Assembly: GCF_008039615.1 (NCBI RefSeq)
Contig: NZ_VDUZ01000069.1
Location: forward strand, 1 to 45,117
Length of the DNA stretch: 45,117 nucleotides
DNA from: Vineibacter terrae
GTDB taxonomy: Bacteria; Pseudomonadota; Alphaproteobacteria; Reyranellales; Reyranellaceae
Direction: 5' to 3'
Part shown: positions 1 to 8,840 of the stretch, piece by piece
Numbering within the stretch: the first letter of the stretch is position 1
Layout: every line of letters starts with the position of its first letter
Notes under the pieces: model-generated
Told to the model about the DNA's origin: nothing
The model's input: the letters and a program-made list of their open reading frames with translations, nothing else
Database searches by the model: none
Translations under genes and position numbers: made by a program

Positions 1-105
1 GGACAGCGCCGAGCACGGCGCTACGCTCACACGGCAAGGGACCGCCATCAAACCACAAGCGCCCCTTATTGCCCTCCATTTTCCCCTTGATAACCGGTAG
101 GAGGT

Positions 106-126
106 CCTCGCTGCGCTCGGGATGAC
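106..126. repeat. Half copy of a dispersed palindromic repeat
   Basis: These 21 bases are identical to 14398-14418, one arm of the long palindrome at 14333-14418. The partner arm is absent here. It lies downstream of the Lrp/AsnC gene stop (201, minus strand). Repeats of this core (catcccgagcgcagcgaggg and its complement) are familiar as dispersed intergenic elements in several proteobacterial genomes. Confidence 0.6.
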
Positions 127-200
127 GTAGAGGGCGGCAGCATGGCGTTGCGCCCCATGTGATAGCCCTACCGGGTTGAGTCTGCCCCCACGCGCCCCGC

Positions 201-695
201 CTATATCGGCCGCTCCCTGAGCACGGGTGTCCCGAGGATGGGCGGCAGGCGCCGCTTGACCGGCGATGACTGGACGATCGACGTGTTGGTCATCGCATAG
301 GGAATCACGTGGTCGACCAGCCGTTCCAGCTCGTCGACCGACTGGACATAGGCGCGCGCGATGAAGCAATCCTCGCCCATGACGCGATCGCATTCGACGA
401 TCTCCGGCAATCCGCGCAGAATCTCCGCGACCTTCTGGAGCTGCCCGGGGATCGGCTTGATGCGAAGCCACGCCGTGATCGGAAGGCCCAACACTCTCGG
501 GTTGATCGAAAGCGTATAGCCTTCGATCGCACCCGCTTCCTCAAGGCGCCTGATCCGGTCCGACACGCTCGGCGAGGACAGGCCGACCAGGCGCGCCAGG
601 TCGGCGATGGTGATGCGGGCGTCGCCGACCAAGGCTTCAAGGATGCGGGCGTCGATCGCATCCAGATTGCAGTCTTTGTATCGAAGGCGCTTCAT
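201..695 (-). CDS. Lrp/AsnC family transcriptional regulator
   Basis: A 164-residue protein of normal Lrp/AsnC length. The AsnC-type helix-turn-helix lies at about residues 10-60, with the recognition helix around 40-51 (LSSPSVSDRIRR). A RAM/AsnC ligand-binding domain follows at about 74-150 and keeps the GEDC motif at 107-110. Proteins of this family bind DNA as dimers or octamers and respond to amino acids or similar small ligands. The start at 695 was chosen because the HTH begins at the usual distance from this methionine; an in-frame extension upstream to 845 does not look like Lrp. A weak AAAGG lies about 8 bases upstream. No adjacent gene identifies its regulon. Whether it controls the surface locus to the right is unknown. 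Confidence 0.9.
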   Translation of the reverse strand: MKRLRYKDCNLDAIDARILEALVGDARITIADLARLVGLSSPSVSDRIRRLEEAGAIEGYTLSINPRVLGLPITAWLRIKPIPGQLQKVAEILRGLPEIVECDRVMGEDCFIARAYVQSVDELERLVDHVIPYAMTNTSIVQSSPVKRRLPPILGTPVLRERPI

Positions 696-1488
696 CGACT
701 TTGCCTTTAAGTATGTCGTTCGTTCCCGAAATGAACGGCGAGGTCCACGCGAAATTGCGCGTGCCTTTCCTTTCCACCGATGAATATCGGCCGATTCGCG
801 AGCGCCGAGGCAGATGCAACGCGGTGCGCTCGTCATGTGCAACAAGTTTTTGAACAGAATGGATCAACACCCCGAACCCGCTTGCTTAATCTATATCGTG
901 GACATGTCTGAGCGTCTTCCTAAATCGCCGACCTGCTTCAATTCACAGGCGGCTGCTGTTTGTCGCTGCTTGCGGCTCGATCAAGTATTGATCGAACGAA
1001 GGCGATCTCATCGAGATGAATGAATCCCGAAGGTAATACGAAGGCAACGCCTTCACGCGAGCATCCGCGATCGTGCTTCATGGATCGAAGCGAAGGGCCC
1101 GATCACATCATGTGCGATGAGATTCGCAACGTGAAATCGCCGTAAAATGCTCGTTCCGTCATTCTGCTGACATCACCCGGCATAAACTCTGCGTCACTGA
1201 ATTGTCGCAGGCACGCGCGCGCACGATCGATGCAGGATACCACGGCGCTGTGCTGCACACGTGAGCATGTGATGTTCAGTACGCCAGCATGTCGCAAATT
1301 TCTTGATCCACACCGGCCTGCATTCTCCGTTTCTTGCCTTCTCCAAATATCTCTTTTTGCAAGGACGCGTGTTTTCAATATTCATCCTTTTGTTATGGAA
1401 ACCGTATATGCGTTTTGAAAACAAACAACTTTCTGTTGACTCCCTAGTGGGTGCAACGAAGTATGCCCCGCATATTGAAGAGGACGAC
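696..1488. other. Long spacer, no supported gene
   Basis: About 790 bases, AT-richer than the flanks, especially 1290-1440. Short open frames here have no recognisable composition or domain. Bases 1412-1422 form a perfect small palindrome (gttttgaaaac). A TTGACT at 1436-1441 has AAGTAT 17 bases downstream, a weak candidate promoter for the gene starting near 1489. The region separates a minus-strand regulator from the plus-strand surface locus, so promoters in both directions are expected. Confidence 0.4.
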
Positions 1489-2454
1489 GTGCCTGATCGA
1501 GACCATAACAGACACGGACGTACACGCATTCATAGATTGAACCGCGGTTTGTTCATATTGCGTTACGTTGCTTCGAAGGCGCCGACCGAGGCATCGGCAC
1601 GACATATCGACGCGCCCAAGGTGCGGATCACGCCGCAGAACAAAGCGGATGTCGAGCTGATCGCCTGGCCGGACGCCGCGGCGCACGAGCTGCGCGGCCC
1701 GGGAGACGGGCTTGTCATCCGCGCATTGCGCGACGCGACGCTCGCTCTTGAGGTCGTGCCTGCCTTCGTCGGCGGCAGCCTCGATGCCGAGCTGCATCTG
1801 GAGCCGGTCTCCAGGCTCGCGCATGCCGAGGCGCAGCAGCAGGATCCGATAACGCCCCTCGGCGACGTCGAGCAAGCCGCCGTCGAGGCCGACCGCATCG
1901 AGGTCCTGGCGCATGTCGCGCGCCGCGGTGACATTGTCGTGCCGACCGGCGAGTGGATCTGCGGACCCGATTATCCGATGGCGATCGAAGGCCTGGAGTT
2001 CCGGTGGCCGCGCCGCCCCGCAGGTCTCGATATTGTCACACGCGTGTCGGTCAGCAGAAACGGTATTCACGAGCTGCCGGCGAGCTTGACCGGCGAGTTT
2101 GCAGGAACGCGAGGCCGCGCTGCGCCAATCACACGTCTCGACATCTCGCTGACCGGCGAGCGCGCCAAGGCTTTCGTCTTGCGATCGGAAGCGCTGTTCC
2201 TCGGATCCTCCGTCCAATCCAAGAGCGGCCGGTCGGTGTCCCTGGCTGGTCCGACCGGGCGCGAACCGCTGGTGGGATTGCGCTTGTCGGTTGTCGCGCT
2301 GGAGGCGTTCGGAGCCGCTCAAGCGGCCAGCCGTCCGCTGCCGCAGGAGACGAAAGCGGGAACAGGCTGGAGTTCGGGAGGACGCGTCCGAGTATTCAGG
2401 GGGCTGAAGAAGGCAGGCGCCGACTCCCCAAGCCGCGTCAGGGAGCGTGCCTGA
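1489..2454 (+). CDS. Uncharacterised protein upstream of the RTX gene
   Basis: A 321-residue protein that I do not recognise by name. Coding character is good from about residue 43. There are two beta-rich segments: about 43-107 (KVRITPQ.. ELHLEPVSR) and about 137-270, with short motifs GTRGRAAPI, EALFLGS and GPTGREPLVGLRLS. A basic, low-complexity tail follows. No signal peptide or membrane segment is evident. The start is uncertain: GTG at 1489 has a well-placed GAGG (1480-1483), while an in-frame ATG at 1408 has little ribosome-binding sequence. The gene is 117 bases upstream of an RTX gene on the same strand, so a role in surface-protein assembly is a positional inference. The opposite strand is also open over most of this span but shows no protein-like composition. 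Confidence 0.55.
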   Translation: MPDRDHNRHGRTRIHRLNRGLFILRYVASKAPTEASARHIDAPKVRITPQNKADVELIAWPDAAAHELRGPGDGLVIRALRDATLALEVVPAFVGGSLDAELHLEPVSRLAHAEAQQQDPITPLGDVEQAAVEADRIEVLAHVARRGDIVVPTGEWICGPDYPMAIEGLEFRWPRRPAGLDIVTRVSVSRNGIHELPASLTGEFAGTRGRAAPITRLDISLTGERAKAFVLRSEALFLGSSVQSKSGRSVSLAGPTGREPLVGLRLSVVALEAFGAAQAASRPLPQETKAGTGWSSGGRVRVFRGLKKAGADSPSRVRERA

Positions 2455-2571
2455 GGCTGCAACACCTCGGACACGCCGTTGCAGCAAGAATCAAGACAAG
2501 CTGTCTTCGCGCAAAGAAGTTGATTCGCGATAAGCAGCGAGCAGATTGAACCCAACTGATGAGGATCAGAG

Positions 2572-3675
2572 ATGGCAACCTACGATCTTAGTCGAAGCGA
2601 GGTTGGCGACCTTGTCCAGGGCACTGGGCTGTTCTCGGACCCCGAGTGGAACCGCATTCTCGAGGCGATCGATACGACTGGCGTGTTCGCACCGGGATCC
2701 GTTTCCGGGGACAAGGCCAACCTCGAAGCGCTGCAGTTCGGAGAGTCGCCCGGCCCGAACCGGGAAATCCTGTTCTACGAAGGTGTCCCGACCGGCCCGG
2801 TGACAGGTGCCGATGACGCCAACGTCGTCATCTTCGCGACCAATGAGAATGTCGAAGCCAGCATCGGCGGCGGCGACAAGGTGGTCGCATCCGCCGATGG
2901 TGACGATACGATCACGTTGACCGGCCACGGCGACGATGTCGTGTTCACCGGCGGCGGCACCGACCTGGTATCGGCGGGCACCGGTGACGACACCGTCTAT
3001 GGCGGTGACGGCAACGACACCCTCGATGGCGGTTCGGGAATGGACCGTCTGTTCGGCGAAGCCGGCGATGATTCGATCAACGGCGGCGCCGGCGATGACA
3101 GCATCGACGGCGGCGCGGGCGATGACTGGCTCTCCGGTGGTTCGGGTGATGACACCATCCTTGGCGGCGCGGGCAGCGACTCGATCGACGGCGGTTCCGG
3201 CAGCGACCACATCGAGGGCGGCTCCGGCGACGACAGCATCTCCGGTGGCGCAGGCAGCGACACCATCTTCGGCGGTGCCGGTGATGATCTGATCATGGGC
3301 GGCGCCGGCAATGACAGCATCGACGGCGGCGCGGGTGACGACCACCTCATCGGTGGCGCCGGCAGCGATACGCTGATCGGCGGCGACGGCAACGACACGC
3401 TGGAAGGCGGGTCGGGTGGCGATACCTTCATCGCCGACGCCGGTGACGACAGCATCGTCGGCGGCTCCGGCAAGGACACCGTCTTCGTCGATGTCAGCGA
3501 CGACACGGTGGTGGGCGGCAACGGCGTCGACACGCTGCACATCACGAACTTCGACAGCACGGACAATCGAACGGAAACGCACGAGGGCGATGCGACGACC
3601 TGGACGTTCGACGACGGCAGCTCGATCACCTTCTCGGATGTCGAGAGGATCGTCTTCCGCGATCAAGAGCACTGA
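2572..3675 (+). CDS. RTX calcium-binding protein, probable type I secretion substrate
   Basis: A 367-residue acidic protein. Residues 1-105 form a non-repetitive head. Residues about 109-322 are roughly 24 tandem RTX nonapeptides of the GGxGxDxhx type, which fold into a calcium-loaded parallel beta-roll outside the cell. The tail after about 325 ends in an uncleaved-signal-like stretch ([12 protein letters not shown]..), as expected for type I secretion. There is no N-terminal Sec signal. GAGG at 2558-2561 precedes the ATG. A strong terminator follows at 3704-3731, so expression can be high and uncoupled from downstream genes. The exporter at 9839-12938 is the obvious secretion route. It contains no protease, lipase or adenylate-cyclase domain, so a structural, surface-layer or adhesive role is inferred. 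Confidence 0.88.
   Translation: MATYDLSRSEVGDLVQGTGLFSDPEWNRILEAIDTTGVFAPGSVSGDKANLEALQFGESPGPNREILFYEGVPTGPVTGADDANVVIFATNENVEASIGGGDKVVASADGDDTITLTGHGDDVVFTGGGTDLVSAGTGDDTVYGGDGNDTLDGGSGMDRLFGEAGDDSINGGAGDDSIDGGAGDDWLSGGSGDDTILGGAGSDSIDGGSGSDHIEGGSGDDSISGGAGSDTIFGGAGDDLIMGGAGNDSIDGGAGDDHLIGGAGSDTLIGGDGNDTLEGGSGGDTFIADAGDDSIVGGSGKDTVFVDVSDDTVVGGNGVDTLHITNFDSTDNRTETHEGDATTWTFDDGSSITFSDVERIVFRDQEH
2896..3537 (+). repeat. Tandem RTX nonapeptide-coding repeats
   Basis: About 24 imperfect 27-base units inside the RTX gene, translating to GGAGDDSID-like nonapeptides. The 27-base periodicity is coding, with silent variation between units, so it is not a CRISPR or non-coding satellite. Confidence 0.9.
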
Positions 3676-3703
3676 GATCGGCTCCACCAGGTTGGACATG
3701 TCG

Positions 3704-3731
3704 GGAGGGGCCGGGCGGCCCCTCCTTTTTT
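3704..3731 (+). terminator. Rho-independent terminator after the RTX gene
   Basis: A perfect 9-bp GC-rich stem (ggaggggcc at 3704-3712 with ggcccctcc at 3717-3725), a four-base loop and six T residues (3726-3731). It sits 28 bases after the RTX stop codon. This is the clearest intrinsic terminator in the window. Confidence 0.9.
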
Positions 3732-3777
3732 CTATGTTGCGGATACCGGGCCTCGGCGGCGCACAGGCTGGCATGCC

Positions 3778-4524
3778 ATGATCTACTGGCCAGATCTTCA
3801 TGACTGTCCCCGGCGCCTGACATCCGGATGGGGACATTCCCGGATCTTCGCGCCGGAAGCCTATGAGCGGGCGCGCAACAGGCAGCTGGTCCCGATCGTC
3901 CACGGTGAAGCGCTGACGCTGGCGGCGTGGTTTCCGATCTGCTGGCAGATGCGGGACGACCGACCCGTTCTCTGTGTGCTGCGCTCGCTGCTGCCTGACG
4001 GCACCGGGCATCCCGTGCGGCCGTCCAACGCCAGCGGCGCCTTGCCGGCGGCACTGCGCGCCTTTCCCGTCATCCTGACCCGCGCTGCCGATGATGCTCC
4101 GGAAATCTGGATCGACGATGTCGTGGCCGACCAGCCGACGGATATCGGCGCGCCTCTGCTGATGTCGGACGGACGTCTCAGCCGCGGCGCGGCCCAGCGC
4201 GTGCACACGGTCATGATGCTGCGTCGTTCGATCGATCGCACGGAAAGCCTGACCGACTCGTTGCACGGCGGGGGCTTGCTCGAGCCCTGGCCGCTGGACT
4301 TCGAGGTCGGTCCGGCCGGGCAGCGGGCCCGGTTCGACGATCTTCTCGTTGTGCGGGCGTCGGCCCTGGCATCCACCGCCGCGATCCAGCTTCTGCGGAC
4401 GTTCGGCGTGGACGCGGCCACATTCCTCACCGCTCACCGCATCTCGCTCTTCCGCATCGCGGTCCTGATCCAGGCCGCGCGCGCGCAGGTGAAGTCGGCA
4501 CGCGCGCCGGAGCCGGTGGCGTGA
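3778..4524 (+). CDS. SapC family protein (first of two)
   Basis: A 248-residue protein, close to the usual SapC length of about 250. The diagnostic SapC pattern is visible: PIVHGEALTLAAWFPICW near residues 39-56, then a beta-strand VLCVLRSLL, the LRAFPVIL segment, a central acidic region and a late helical part. The family is named after SapC of the Campylobacter fetus surface-array (sap) locus, which lies with type I secretion genes. Its biochemical activity is unknown. It has no signal peptide or membrane helix, so it is probably cytoplasmic. The start has only a weak ribosome-binding sequence. It follows the RTX terminator by 46 bases and overlaps the next gene by 4 bases, indicating a SapC-SapC-glycosyltransferase operon. 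Confidence 0.75.
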   Translation: MIYWPDLHDCPRRLTSGWGHSRIFAPEAYERARNRQLVPIVHGEALTLAAWFPICWQMRDDRPVLCVLRSLLPDGTGHPVRPSNASGALPAALRAFPVILTRAADDAPEIWIDDVVADQPTDIGAPLLMSDGRLSRGAAQRVHTVMMLRRSIDRTESLTDSLHGGGLLEPWPLDFEVGPAGQRARFDDLLVVRASALASTAAIQLLRTFGVDAATFLTAHRISLFRIAVLIQAARAQVKSARAPEPVA

Positions 4525-5384
4525 TGCCGGCGCTGGCGGATATCCCGTTTGATTTCCGGCCGCTGGGAGATCGACCATCCGGCATGTGGCGCCGGCCGCG
4601 GCAGTTCGGCTTTCTCAACCGCGTCGGCGCCATCCCGCTTGCCGACACCGAGCTGCTCCAGACCTCGCTCTACCTGCCTCTTGCCGTGCGCGAAGGGGCC
4701 GACGCATACGAGGTGATCGCGGTTCTTCACCCCGATTTCCTGGCCCGCTCGCCAGTCCGGCCCGATGGACGGTGGGTACCGCCCTACATGCCCATCGCAT
4801 TGCGCTATCTGCCGCTGCGCCGCACCCACCGCGTGGCCGATAAAGTGTCCAGCCTAGAGATCGCGCAAGATCTCGATACAGGAGCGGACGGCATCGCGAC
4901 GCCGTTCTTTGCCGATGACGGACGCATGCATCCGGATTTCGCGGCCGCCATGTCCCACTTCGATCGCCTCGAGGTCGGCAAGGCACGGCTCGCCAAGGCT
5001 GCGGCATCGCTGGTCGCGGCCGATATTCTCGTCAAGCTGACGTCGACGTCTTCAGAGGCGCTGGCAGCCGACGCGGATCTGCTGGTGATCAATCCGCAAC
5101 GATGGCGGCAGCTCACACCACCGAGGATCGCCGCGCTCGCCGCAGACGGGTTCCTCGCCCTGGATCTTGCGACCGCGTGCTGCTTCTCGGCGCGCCTCTG
5201 GGCCTCGCATCTCGTGCCGCAGGCCGCCGATCGGGGACAGCACGATGCGGACGCCTCCCTTGTGCCGTTCGAGCAGCGCGGACATGGGGCTTTCCCCATA
5301 GAATTGAGGATCGATGACAGCTCCCTCTTCTCTTTTGACGCGTATGCCAGCGCCACCGCGGAGCAGCCCGGCGACACCCGTTGA
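4521..5384 (+). CDS. SapC family protein (second of two)
   Basis: A 287-residue protein of the same family as its upstream neighbour, but clearly diverged. The SapC signature is in the first third: FGFLNRVGAIPLADTEL near 29-45, LYLPLAV, and the segment PDGRWVPPYMPIALRYLPL. The C-terminal part (LLVINPQRWRQLTPPRIAALAADGFLALDL) matches the late SapC helical region. The start is probably GTG 4521, which overlaps the previous stop as GTGA; ATG 4524 is the alternative. It overlaps the next gene by 71 bases, so translational coupling is likely. As with other SapC proteins, only location in a surface-protein locus hints at function. Confidence 0.65.
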   Translation: MMPALADIPFDFRPLGDRPSGMWRRPRQFGFLNRVGAIPLADTELLQTSLYLPLAVREGADAYEVIAVLHPDFLARSPVRPDGRWVPPYMPIALRYLPLRRTHRVADKVSSLEIAQDLDTGADGIATPFFADDGRMHPDFAAAMSHFDRLEVGKARLAKAAASLVAADILVKLTSTSSEALAADADLLVINPQRWRQLTPPRIAALAADGFLALDLATACCFSARLWASHLVPQAADRGQHDADASLVPFEQRGHGAFPIELRIDDSSLFSFDAYASATAEQPGDTR

Positions 5385-6624
5385 TGTGCTCTTTGTGCAC
5401 ACCAACTTCCCCGGCCAGTTCAAAGGGGTCGCCCAGCATCTCGCGCAACGTTGTGGGACGCGGGTTCACGCCATCGGATCGCGCACCGCCACCCTGGTGC
5501 CCGGGATCAACGTGTCGCGCTACAGCGTCTCGGCCCAGGATATCGCCGCCAGCCATTCGCTCGCGCGCCGCTTCGAGCTCGAGTGCCGTCGCGCCGAGCA
5601 GGTCATGTACGCCGCCACCCAGATGAAGCTGAACAAGGTGGCCCCGAAGCTGATCTTCGCTCATTCCGGCTGGGGCGAAGCAATTCCCTTGCGCGAGCTG
5701 TTTCCCCAGGCGCGTCTCGTCGTGTACCCCGAGTTCTTCTACCGCACACGCGGTGCCGATGTCGGGTTCGACTCGGAAGCCGGACAGCTCGGCGTCGACG
5801 GTGCGGTCCGGATATCGCTGCGCAATGCCGCCACGTTGCTCGCCCTGTCGGATGCCGATGCGGCGATCGCTCCCACCCACTGGCAGAAGAGCCTGTTCCC
5901 GGCGGAGTATCACGGCAAATTCCGGGTCATCCATGACGGGATCGATACGAAGCGCCTGACACCGGGCAAAGCGACGTTCACCGACCCGTCGACCGGTCGA
6001 TCCTTCCGGACGGGCGACGAGGTGGTGACGTATGTCGCGCGCAATCTCGAGCCCTATCGGGGCTTCCATATCTTCATGCGCGCCCTGCCCCGGATCATGC
6101 AGGAGCGCCCCCATGCCCATATCCTGATCGCGGGCGGCGACGGCGTTTCCTATGGCTCGCTGCCGGAAGGCTATGCCGGATGGAAGGAAAAGCTCATGGC
6201 GCAGCTCGATGGGCGGTTGGATCGCGCACGGCTGCACTTCCTGGGGCATCTCGCCTATGACGACTACGTCGCCCTGCTCCGGGTATCGCGCGTGCATGTC
6301 TACCTGACCTATCCCTTCGTGCTGTCGTGGTCGATTCTCGAGGCGATGGCGCTGGGCTGCATCGTGGTCGCGTCCGACACGGCGCCGGTGCGGGAAGTGA
6401 TCGACGACGGCGTCACCGGCCTGCTGACGCCCTTCTTCGACACCGACCAGCTCGCAGAACGGATCGTGAGCGTCCTCGCCAATCCGCGCCGGCACGCGCC
6501 GATCGGCCGCGCCGCCCACAGCCGGGTCGTCGAAGCCTACGACTTCGAGCGCCAGACCCTGCCCGGCTATATGCGGATCGTCGAGGAGGTGGTTGGTGCA
6601 GCGCCGGCATTCACGCGAGGCTGA
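5314..6624 (+). CDS. GT4 family glycosyltransferase
   Basis: A 436-residue GT-B glycosyltransferase. The N-terminal Rossmann domain begins near residue 23 (VDVLFVHTNFPGQFKG), a hallmark of one GT4 subgroup. The linker carries VIHDGIDTKRL. The donor-binding domain has VARNLEPYRG, FLGHL and LSWSILEAMALGC (about 337-349). In this subgroup the first Glu of the EX7E motif is replaced, as seen here, while the second (about E343) is kept. It probably transfers a nucleotide-activated sugar in the cytoplasm. GAGG at 5306-5309 supports ATG 5314, inside the preceding SapC gene; ATG 5344 is possible. Its end overlaps the convergent gene 6611-8830 by 14 bases. Confidence 0.88.
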   Translation: MTAPSSLLTRMPAPPRSSPATPVDVLFVHTNFPGQFKGVAQHLAQRCGTRVHAIGSRTATLVPGINVSRYSVSAQDIAASHSLARRFELECRRAEQVMYAATQMKLNKVAPKLIFAHSGWGEAIPLRELFPQARLVVYPEFFYRTRGADVGFDSEAGQLGVDGAVRISLRNAATLLALSDADAAIAPTHWQKSLFPAEYHGKFRVIHDGIDTKRLTPGKATFTDPSTGRSFRTGDEVVTYVARNLEPYRGFHIFMRALPRIMQERPHAHILIAGGDGVSYGSLPEGYAGWKEKLMAQLDGRLDRARLHFLGHLAYDDYVALLRVSRVHVYLTYPFVLSWSILEAMALGCIVVASDTAPVREVIDDGVTGLLTPFFDTDQLAERIVSVLANPRRHAPIGRAAHSRVVEAYDFERQTLPGYMRIVEEVVGAAPAFTRG

Positions 6625-8830
6625 GCCACCACGTGCGCAGCGCAGAAACGGCCGCCTCGAGCGATGCATCAGGCGGCAGACGCAAGTCTCGGCCTGCGGT
6701 ATCGCATTGCTGCACCGACGGATCGAAGAACGCCGTCGGCACGCCGCGCGCCATCCACCCATCCAGCCGCGCATCGCCCAGGCCCCAGCGGCGCGAGGGA
6801 AAGAGCACGCCCTTGGCCGTCCCGGGGCTCGTCGCGCATGACAGCATGTCCGCCGACGCCTCACCCAGCACAAAGACGTTGCCCGGCGCCATCGCCGCGC
6901 GATCGTCGCTCGTTGCGCCATCGACAACGATCCCGCTGCGGGGATCAGCCTGCCTCAGCGCGATCGCAAGGCCGCGGACAAGCTCTTCAATGGAGAAGGA
7001 CAACGCATCGCACACGACCAGCAAGTCGTGCGACGCCGCCACCTGCGGCACGGCGGCACGGCGGCCGCCCGGCTGCCGCTCTGGCGGTGCCAGCATTTTT
7101 GCCATGGCGTCCGGAAAGCGTGCGGCCAGAGCCTGCGCCAGGCGCCGTGTCGCCGGCAGAATATGGCGGCTGCCTGCCAGGACGCGGCCGGTCGACCCGG
7201 CAGCCGGTCGCCTTGTGTCGACAGAGCCCGAATCGGCCAGCAGCACGTCGTATGGCCAATCCATTTCCGCCAGCGCTGCAGCAAGCCCGTCCGGCAGGTT
7301 GTCCGGGTCGGCGATGGCCAGGTGCGCGACGGACAGCCTGGCGATATCGCGCAGCAGCCCCCGCGGCCCGTCGCCGGTGAGAACGACATTCTGGGGCAGA
7401 CCGCCGGCCTGGTCCCTGAGGCGCAGCCCGCCGTCCTCGACCGTAGCGACGATGGTATCGAGGCCTGCCGCCCGCTGCGTGGCGGCATAATGCTCGACCA
7501 GCGTCGCGTCATGCGCCGGCCCCCGGACCAGCAATACCAGCGGCGTCTGCCGGGCAAAGAGCCACGCCTGCTCCAGACGGGCGATCGCCGCGCGCAGCGG
7601 ATCCTGGCGCACGAAACCGGCCGACTGCTCACGATACCCGGGGTAGAGGCGAGCGAGAAGCGGCAGGTTGGCGACGACCAGCGAACGCTTCTCGTCCTTG
7701 AAGGACCGCGACCCGGCATGGCCGACGAAAATGCCGGGGGCGCAGACATGCCGAAAGCCCGCTGCCCGCGCCCGCAGGCAGAACTCGACGTCCTCGTAGT
7801 AGCCCCGACCGAAGGCGGCCGACAGCGGCCCGATCGTTTCCAGAACGGCGCGCTTCACATAGAGGCAGAAGCCGACACCATTGGGCAGGTCGACCGGATC
7901 GGCCGCATCCTGGCTGGCCGCAAGCCTGTCCAGCTCGACCAGCACGTCCGGCGGCGGCAGCGGGTTTTCCCGGAAACGCACCGGCATGCTTGTGTATTCG
8001 CCGTTGTTCGACAGCGGCGTCACGGTGCCGATATCGTCCTGCATATAGGCGACCCGCGCCATGCGGGCACACAAATCCGGTGGCGCGATCGTGTCGGCGT
8101 TCAGCAGCAGGACATCCTCGTCGGGTCCCAGCTTTTCCAGGCCGCGATTGACGCTCATGGCAAAACCGCCATTGTCCGGATTGCGCACAAGCTCGATCTG
8201 ACCGCGCTGCGCCAGCTCATCGAGAAGCGCCGCGATCCGCGGATCGGGTGTCACATCGTCAATCGCGATGATCCGTCGCTTGTAGCGATCGCCGGGATTC
8301 GCCAGCAGCGTCCGGAAGCAAAGCTCCGTTGCAGTGAAATCGTCATAGACCGGCACGATGACGGCCACCCGCCGCCTGCCCCTTGCCTTGGCGGCTGGCC
8401 GGCGGGCTGGTTCGGGTGCCGCCGCGACAACCGGATCGGACGAGTCCCGCTCCGATCCGGCGCCTCGCGCCGGCTGTTGCAGCCGGCGTGTCGCCGCGTC
8501 GCGTTCCGCCTGGTCGGGACTTGCCAGGGCCAACCGGTTCGCGAAGGGATGGAGCGGGTCGATCGCCAGGGCGGCGCGAACGTCGCGCCATGCTCCCGCC
8601 GCATCGTCCAATGCCGCCAATGTCAAGGAGCGCAGCACCAGATCGTCGGCGACCATGCCGCGGCGCGCCCGCACCAGCCGCTCCGCCAGCAGCCATGCGG
8701 CGGAACCGTCGCGTGCCTCCAGGCAACGCCTGGCTTGCGCCGCCAGGCTTGCCACGTCATCCGACGCCGACGGCGCAAGGCCACGGATCGCGCGAGCAAC
8801 CACTGATGCCGCGGATTGCACCTCGTTCAC
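6611..8830 (-). CDS. GT2 family glycosyltransferase with N- and C-terminal extensions
   Basis: A 739-residue multidomain protein. Residues about 1-115 are alpha-helical and TPR-like. A GT-A (GT2) domain follows at about 154-395: VAVIVPVYDD, LLLNADT (the metal-binding DxD-like site near 246) and GRGYYEDVEFCLRARAAG, which carries the acidic catalytic-base region. Residues about 430-739 form an additional domain with alternating beta-strands and helices that I cannot assign; it could be a degenerate GT-B fold. The start is a GTG with GAGG about 8 bases upstream. It lies 10 bases downstream of a methyltransferase gene on the same strand. It probably builds or extends the glycan attached to, or displayed with, the RTX surface proteins. 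Confidence 0.85.
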   Translation of the reverse strand: MNEVQSAASVVARAIRGLAPSASDDVASLAAQARRCLEARDGSAAWLLAERLVRARRGMVADDLVLRSLTLAALDDAAGAWRDVRAALAIDPLHPFANRLALASPDQAERDAATRRLQQPARGAGSERDSSDPVVAAAPEPARRPAAKARGRRRVAVIVPVYDDFTATELCFRTLLANPGDRYKRRIIAIDDVTPDPRIAALLDELAQRGQIELVRNPDNGGFAMSVNRGLEKLGPDEDVLLLNADTIAPPDLCARMARVAYMQDDIGTVTPLSNNGEYTSMPVRFRENPLPPPDVLVELDRLAASQDAADPVDLPNGVGFCLYVKRAVLETIGPLSAAFGRGYYEDVEFCLRARAAGFRHVCAPGIFVGHAGSRSFKDEKRSLVVANLPLLARLYPGYREQSAGFVRQDPLRAAIARLEQAWLFARQTPLVLLVRGPAHDATLVEHYAATQRAAGLDTIVATVEDGGLRLRDQAGGLPQNVVLTGDGPRGLLRDIARLSVAHLAIADPDNLPDGLAAALAEMDWPYDVLLADSGSVDTRRPAAGSTGRVLAGSRHILPATRRLAQALAARFPDAMAKMLAPPERQPGGRRAAVPQVAASHDLLVVCDALSFSIEELVRGLAIALRQADPRSGIVVDGATSDDRAAMAPGNVFVLGEASADMLSCATSPGTAKGVLFPSRRWGLGDARLDGWMARGVPTAFFDPSVQQCDTAGRDLRLPPDASLEAAVSALRTWWLSLA

Positions 8831-8840
8831 GAAATCGGCC

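Noticed and set aside
814-1023. A 69-codon plus-strand open frame in the left spacer
   Set aside because: No ribosome-binding site, no recognisable pattern, and mixed composition. I treat the region as non-coding.
1444-2487. A 347-codon open frame on the minus strand opposite the gene at 1489-2454
   Set aside because: It is Arg/Gln-rich with no domain pattern, as expected of antisense high-GC DNA. The plus-strand reading has better protein-like composition. Some doubt remains because neither has a named family.
2896-3537. Regular 27-base repeats that could suggest a CRISPR array
   Set aside because: The repeats are contiguous, without unique spacers, and translate into RTX nonapeptides. The same applies to 28294-28788.
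2566-4578. A 670-codon open frame on the minus strand with a valine-alanine repeat pattern
   Set aside because: It is antisense to the RTX repeats and the first SapC gene. Its repeats are the mirror of the RTX codons, and the plus-strand products match known families.
7028-8806. A 592-codon plus-strand open frame
   Set aside because: It lies antisense to the GT2 gene, which has clear catalytic motifs. No ribosome-binding site or domain is seen.
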